DNA of 64,000 bases from Balamuthia mandrillaris (lineage: Eukaryota; Discosea; Longamoebia; Balamuthiidae): positions 132,001 through 196,000 of the forward strand of contig JAVKOQ010000065.1 of assembly GCA_031835245.1 (NCBI GenBank), written 5' to 3'. Under the pieces are notes generated by a model that saw nothing but the letters and a program-made list of their open reading frames with translations, was not told the DNA's origin and made no database searches. The translations under genes were made by a program, and so were the position numbers. Positions 58,674 to 64,000 of the stretch are shown in pieces. Positions within the stretch are counted from its first letter, which is position 1; each line of letters begins with the position of its first letter.

Positions 58674-61600
58674 TCAGAATAACGAGTCCAGACTTCCTCT
58701 ACCTTCTCCTTCCTCTCCTGGTCTAGACACTTCGTACTCCACCATTCTAGGCAAGCTTTGTTCTTCTCCTTCGTCGTAGTATCTCTTTCTTTGTTCTCCT
58801 TCGTAGTAGTAACGCGGCAAACTTTCTTCTCCCTCGTCGTATTCCTTTCTTTCTCCTCCTTCGTCGTAGTATTTCTTCCTTACTTCTTCTTCTCCTCCAC
58901 CTCCTCTCCACCTCTCCGGCTCTGTCGCATGCATTACGATCCAGTCAGATGAGTCCAAGGTGTTGCGATAGCTCGGCTCTTCTTTTTTCTTCTCTTCTCC
59001 TTCAGCTTCTTCTTTCTTCTTCATCATCTTCTCCTCTTCTGGCACGTGTTCGAGGTGCGTGTTTCGTTCTTTCATTCTCTGCGCTTCTCTCTCCAAGCTT
59101 TCGATATCCCTCTGCTTCTGTTTCAACGCATCCACTTCTTCTCCCATTTCCTCGATTCGTTTATGCATGCGATCTATCCTTTCCTGCATCTCGCTTTCTG
59201 GCTCTTGCATTCTTTCCAACGTTGATTCTCCTACTTTCTCTTTGCCTTTCTCCACGCTTTCCTTATCTCGCAGTGCTTGCTTGGCTCGTTCTAGTCCTTC
59301 TAATTCTTTGCGAAGTCGTTCGATGCCATCTGCTCTCCACTCCACATAATCTCTCATCTGCGCCATCTCTTCTCTCCTTTCTTGTTCCTTTTCTCTCTGT
59401 TGCACTGTCGCTTCTTCTTCACCAGCTTTAATCGTCGTTGTTTCGCCCTCTGCGCGTTCCTTTTCGATGTCTTCACTAAGCTTTCCTTTCAAGTTCTGCA
59501 ACTCCGCTCTCTGCTTTTCCAATTCTTGTTTCATCACTTCTATCTCTTCTATCTCTTTCTTGCGACTCGAAATTCTCTCCAGAGTGGCTTCTCTTCCTTC
59601 TTTCTCACTTGTCACCATCACCGAGGTTCCCTCTTCCTTCTTCTCTTCTTCTTTCGCTTGAGGAAGAAGTGCTTTCTCTTGTTCCTTCTTCTCTTCTGGC
59701 GCTTTGGGAAGAAGAATTTCCTTCTCCTGTTCCTTCTTCTCTTCCAGCATTGTCGGTGGTCTAAGCTCTTCTTCCTCTTCCATCGTTATGGGAACCGTCC
59801 TCCAAACAAGCGGCTTCTTCTGCTCTGCCATTTTCTGCGCTGTGACCGTCGCTTTGACTGGAACTGTCACACCCGCCTCTTGTTCTTGCTCTGGCAGACT
59901 TACCGGCACAGTCACCCACGAAGGAAGCTTTCGCTCCGCAACTTTTTCCTCAGGAACGACCTTAACGGCTATGCCAAACGGTTCTTGAACTTCTCCTCCT
60001 TTCTTCGCCTTCATCTTCTTCTGCTTCTGTTGCTGCTTGCGTTCCAATTTTTCTTGCTTCTTTTGTAGCTTCTGTTCCTTCTTAAGACGCCTTCTTTCCT
60101 CTTTCGTCATCTTTTTCTTTGGTTCTTCTGCTGGACGTTCAATTTTGTGCCATTCTTCTTCCATTGCCTCTTCTTTCTCTTTCTCCTTTGCTTCTCCTTC
60201 TTCGTGGAAAGTGATGGGGATGGGTTCGAACTTCTTCTCCTCTTTTGGCGCCATGGGGGTCACCTTAACAGGAACCGTCACATCTTTCACCTTTCCCGCT
60301 TCCTTTTCCTTCTTCGCGATGGGAATTGCCTGCCATTTTTTTGGAGGACGTCCACCGACGGAAGGAGCCACATAGACTTGAATCTTTTCCGATGTCACCG
60401 GTTCCATCTCCTCTTTTCGTTTCAACTCCACCTCGAATTCTTTTTCTTTTCCTTTTTCCTCCATTACTTTCGGTTTTTCCTCCATCTTCTCTTTCTCTAT
60501 AACTCCGATCTTCTTCTCTTCAAAAGCGGGTTTACCGACTTTTTCGATCTTTTCCACTTCGCGTTTCACTCTTCCTCTGCCGAGTTCTTCTTCTTTCTTC
60601 TGAAGCAGGTCTCTGATGAACATCTTTTGTTTTTCCAGCTCCGATTCCTTCGTTGTCGGTCTTTCAAGTCTTTCTTCCTTCCAGAATGGAGTGGCGGGCT
60701 TCATGAATTGCTTCTCTTTCTCTTTCAAAAGCATCGCTAGCTGTTGTTTCTGCTCCTTCAAGTGCGCTTCTTTTGCTTCTTCTTCTTCCAACAAGAACGA
60801 TCTCTCTTCGTGATAAGAAGGTTTCTTCTTCATCTGCTTCTGGAATCGTTCTCGCTCTGCTGGTTCTTCTTCGAATCTAAACTTGGCTTCTTTGGAAAGC
60901 ATCATCCTCCTCAACCACAACTTTTGTTCGTGGATGTCCTCTTCCGGCTCTCTTTCGAAGAACACTCGCTCTTTCTTCTTCTTCCTCTTCTCCTTTTCTT
61001 CGGGCCGATAGAATATCGCCGGTTGCCTCTCTTCCTCAGCCTCGCTGCGCCTCCTTTCAGTGGCAGCCAACCATCTTTTCAACTCCTCTTTCTGTTTTTT
61101 CACCTCTTCTTCTTTTTCTTGTTCTTCTTTGAGGAGGTCCAACATTTCCTGCTTTTGTTCTTCTTGGCGCATCATTGGTTGCTCTGGTTGGAAGAACTTC
61201 GGTTTTCGTTCCTCTATTTCTTCTCGTTGCACTGTCGCCGGCTCTTCTTTTTCTTCTTCTACGAAGAGCTTTGGTATTTCTTTCTTCTTTTCTTCTCCCG
61301 TTATCATTGCGGGTTCTTTTTCTTTCTCCTTTTCTTTTTCCTGCTGCGTTTCCTCTTTCCACGCTTTGGTCGTTTCCTCAGTTGGAGGTATTTCCTCTTC
61401 CTTCGCTTTCCACAGTTGCACCAGTTTTTCCTTTTGTTCCTTCAACTTCTCTTTCTCTTTTTTCTTCTTCTCTTTCTCCTTCATTTTCTTCTCTTCCTCA
61501 TCTTGTTCTTTCTCCGGTTTCTTCTCATCTCCTCCTCCTCCTCCTCCTCCTCCTCCTCCTCCTCCTCCTCCTCCTCCTCCACTACTTCCACTTTCCCCTC

Positions 61601-63914
61601 CTTCCCCTCCTCCTTCTCTTCCGCCTTCCTGGTCTCGGTCCTTTTCTTCTTTTTGTTCCTTTCTTTCTTCTCCTCCTCCTTTTTCCCCTTCTGTCGGAGG
61701 AACACTTTCTTTGCTTTCTCCTGCTCCGCCTTCTGATGCAGCCACAAACGCCATTGAGGGTCCACCTTCTTCTTCCATTCGTTCGACCTCCAACTCCAGT
61801 TCTTTCTCTTCCATTTCTTTGTGCTGTAATGCTGCTTCTCTTTCTTTTTCGTCTTTGATGTCTTCTTGTGCATCTTCTTCGTCCGTTGGACCTCGTTTCT
61901 CCTCCGCGAAAGCTTTCATCAGCTCTTCTTTTGCTTCTTCTCTTTCCCTTTTCTTGGCTATTTTCTGTTCTTCTGCCTCTTCTTCTCCTCCTTCCTCAGC
62001 TTCTTCTTCAAAGGTGGTAGTCGTCGTTGTCGTTTCTTGAACTATCGTCACCTCAAGTTCTAGTTCTTCTTCTTCGCCTTCGTCTCCTTCGATTTGTGAA
62101 GAGGTGGAAGAAGGAACAAGAAGTTGCGATTCCGTCGTCGATGTTCTTCCTCGTTTTCTGTTCTCTAGTTCTTGCATCGCATCCATCGCCAACAAACGCA
62201 TTAACTCTCTGGCAACTTGTCCGGATCGATCCTTGACGCGTTTCATTTCCTCTTCTACTCCCGCTACTTCTGTCTTGGCCGGATAGTAGTACGCCTCCGG
62301 CTCTCCTTCTTTCGTCTCTGCTTTGCTCACAGCCAACGTTGGTTGCTCGGACCAGTCTCCTTGAACAAATAAAACCCCAAATAAAAAAAAAAAACAAAAA
62401 AATAAATCAACAGAACAACAAACAAAAACAAAAACAAAAACAAAAAAAGAAGTCAGAAAGAGAAAAACCAAAATAAAAAAGAACACGAAAAAAAGAAACA
62501 TACCGGAGAGCAACAATAGTTGCGGAAGACAAGAGCGCATCAATTTTGTCTTCTCGTTCTCGATGCTGGCCTTCTCCGCCCTGCCCAAACAAAGCTGGAC
62601 CATGTCCCTCAGTTCATCCGCTTGCGTCCTAATGGACTCCATCAGAGCGACCGCGCCTTGCGCCAGGCTCTCGACCAGTCGTTCGTCCGTCGTAAAGCTT
62701 TGCTTTTCGCTCCTCTCGGCCTTTCGACGGTCTTTCTCTTCAACGGTTTCGGTCGCCTCTTTGACTTCTCCCGTTTCACCTTTTTGTTGATGTTGATCCA
62801 AAGCGAGAAGCTCGCGAACGATGAGAGAGAGCTTTCGTTCGGCCTCGGAGGCCATCTCCAGGACATCGGCCTCCAACAACTCGATGGAGCGAAGCTCTTC
62901 GTTCCCTCTCTCTCTTCCCTCCTCCCATCCTTCCTCCTCTCTCTCCCTCAATTGCTCCTCATAGGAAGGAGGAGACGTGGCTGGTAGCGGCGGCTCCGTT
63001 TGCAGCATTGTCGGCGTTGTGGTACGTTTGTGGTCTTCTGCAAAAAAAAGCAGAGAGAGAGAAAGAAACGAGTATAGCGTAAATATGAGGGGAAAAAAAA
63101 ACCGAAAAAGTTGAAAAGGAAGAATGAGCATTTGAAAAGTGACAGAAAATCGGAAGAGAATTGGAGGAGACGTGTTTTGATTGGTCGATCTCTGTCGACA
63201 CTAAATTTTGATTGGTCCAATTCGGAAAAGAGAAGGAAAGCCGAAAGAAAGAAACCGAAAACACGAGAACGGGCTATAGCGAGAGAAGCAAAGGAGAAGG
63301 AGGAGGGAATGAAGACAACAAACAAAAAAAAGGTTGTTGTTGGCGAGGAGGAACGGTCACTCACCTTGGTTGAGTTCAACGAATGGCGGCGGCGCTTTGG
63401 CTGTCTTCTCCTCTCCAGCCTCCTGTGCTCGGGGATGACGTCGCATGTCCTCCTCCTCGGATATGCGTTCTTCTCTCTCCTTCTCTGCTTCTTCTATCTC
63501 TTTCTTCCATTTGCTTCTCTCGGGTTGGTCCTCTGTTTCGCCAGTGACTTCGCTTTCTGCTATTCCCGTTTGTTGTTGGGAAGGGAGACCAGCACTCGTT
63601 TCCGTTTCTCCGGCTTCTTCTTCTTCCTCCTTCAGCTTCGCTCTCCACTTGACGTATTCCTCGTCTTTCTCCTTTCCTTTCTCCTCCTTCCTCGTCTTCT
63701 TCTTCTTCTTCTCCTCCTCTTTTTGCTTTCGTAGAATGTCGCTATAAACATTGCGAAACGTGGGGTGCAGCTGCTCTTCTTCTGCTTTCCTCTCGTCCTC
63801 CTCCTCCTCCTCCTCCGGCGGGAGCTTGACCAACGTCCGCGAGGGCTTGCTGTAAGGACTCCACCCCGTGGCCGACTCCATCAGCTTCCAAAAGGCAGGC
63901 ATCGTCAAGTCCAT
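58674..63914 (-). CDS. Large Lys/Glu-rich coiled-coil protein, 1,589 residues, unknown
   Basis: Three exons join in frame: 63914-63365, 63037-62504 and 62359-58674. Exon 1 has a short conserved-looking start (MDLTMPAFWKLMESATGWSP, YSKPSRTLVKLP). Exon 2 has a helical segment (AQGAVALMESIRTQADELRD). Most of exon 3 is highly charged Lys/Glu coiled coil with repeated FxxExPxxxEREEE-like units. A poly-Gly run of 17 is encoded by a CTC tract at 61528-61578. Residues about 970-1150 contain spaced WxxxP modules (KKWQAIPIAKKEKE, FEPIPITFHEE, LPSWVTVPVSLP, LVWRTVPITMEEE), each near a DVTVPVKVTPMAP-like stretch. The end has YYDEGGERK-type repeats. No domain recognised; cytoskeletal or structural roles are guesses. 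Confidence 0.65.
63041..63364 (-). promoter_or_regulatory. Intron with promoter-like elements
   Basis: This 320-bp intron contains GTCGAC at 63194-63199 flanked by two TTGATTGGTC (CCAAT-box-like) sequences at about 63177 and 63209. It could contain an internal promoter for a transcript beginning at the Met of MLQTEPPLPATSP at about 63008. Confidence 0.35.
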
Positions 63915-64000
63915 TTTTTTTTTGGTTTTCCTCTCCCTCTTTTCTTTCTTCCTTTCTTTCTGTTGTGTTGGTTTGGGAAAAAAAAAAGGTTTTAGAATAG
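63915..64000. other. Upstream flank of the Lys/Glu-rich gene
   Basis: Short T/C-rich and A-rich flank up to the window end; nothing further recognised. Confidence 0.4.

Overview
The window is nuclear DNA of a unicellular eukaryote. Genes are interrupted by short GT-AG introns (mostly 50-150 bp), intergenic gaps are small and several genes converge within 25-100 bp. I see no bacterial operons, rRNA, convincing tRNA, or virus-derived element. The gene content suggests an amoebozoan or another member of the amoeba/opisthokont side: RFX-type X-boxes, a SAM-tyrosine-kinase, NFRKB, a BRCT-Myb-RAP1 protein, ankyrin repeats of the 'GCPWD' type and CAP-domain membrane proteins. This is inference, and I do not name a species.

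Layout. 1-9.8 kb (+): the 3' part of a giant USP9X/USP34-like deubiquitinase. 10-14.8 kb (+): two tandem CAP-domain type I membrane proteins with Asp/Gly stalks, separated by degraded gene remnants. 15.1-17.3 kb (+): a multi-pass membrane protein. 17.3-20.4 kb (-): a tail-anchored MIT/coiled-coil protein and an N-formylglutamate-amidohydrolase-like protein. 21 kb (+): a small orphan. 21.6-24.3 kb (-): a RAP1 telomere-protein homologue. 25-27.2 kb (-): a secreted protein of about 85 YDGxD repeats. 28-30.6 kb: divergent ISD11 (-) and F-box/WD40 (+) genes. 30.7-35.5 kb (-): NFRKB (INO80 subunit). 36.4-39.4 kb (+): a C2-domain protein with a giant TCTTC intron. 40.6-43.7 kb (+): an FBXW7-like F-box/WD40 protein. 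43.7-47.7 kb (-): a pseudo-GTPase-SAM-tyrosine kinase. 48.1-49 kb (+): a Nudix-like protein. 49.2-50.7 kb (+): a third Asp/Gly-stalk membrane protein. 50.9-54.7 kb (+): an F-box protein with a discoidin-like segment. 55.8-57.3 kb (+): a GT17 glycosyltransferase. 57.3-58.4 kb (-): a broken ankyrin gene. 58.7-63.9 kb (-): a 1,589-residue Lys/Glu-rich coiled-coil protein.

For seven multi-exon genes (both CAP genes, the multi-pass membrane gene, MIT, RAP1, kinase, Lys/Glu-rich protein) I derived every exon boundary by hand, and all phases join into one open frame; the 541-residue F-box/WD40 and the amidohydrolase also close. The most interesting unannotated signals are regulatory. GTCGAC palindromes (often TTGTCGACA) are strongly concentrated in intergenic DNA next to unrelated genes. 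A TCATGACGTCC element is shared by the RAP1 and MIT promoters. There are four RFX-like X-boxes in two intergenic regions. The three F-box proteins and the large USP give the window a ubiquitin theme, and four genes encode Asp/Gly-rich extracellular proteins.
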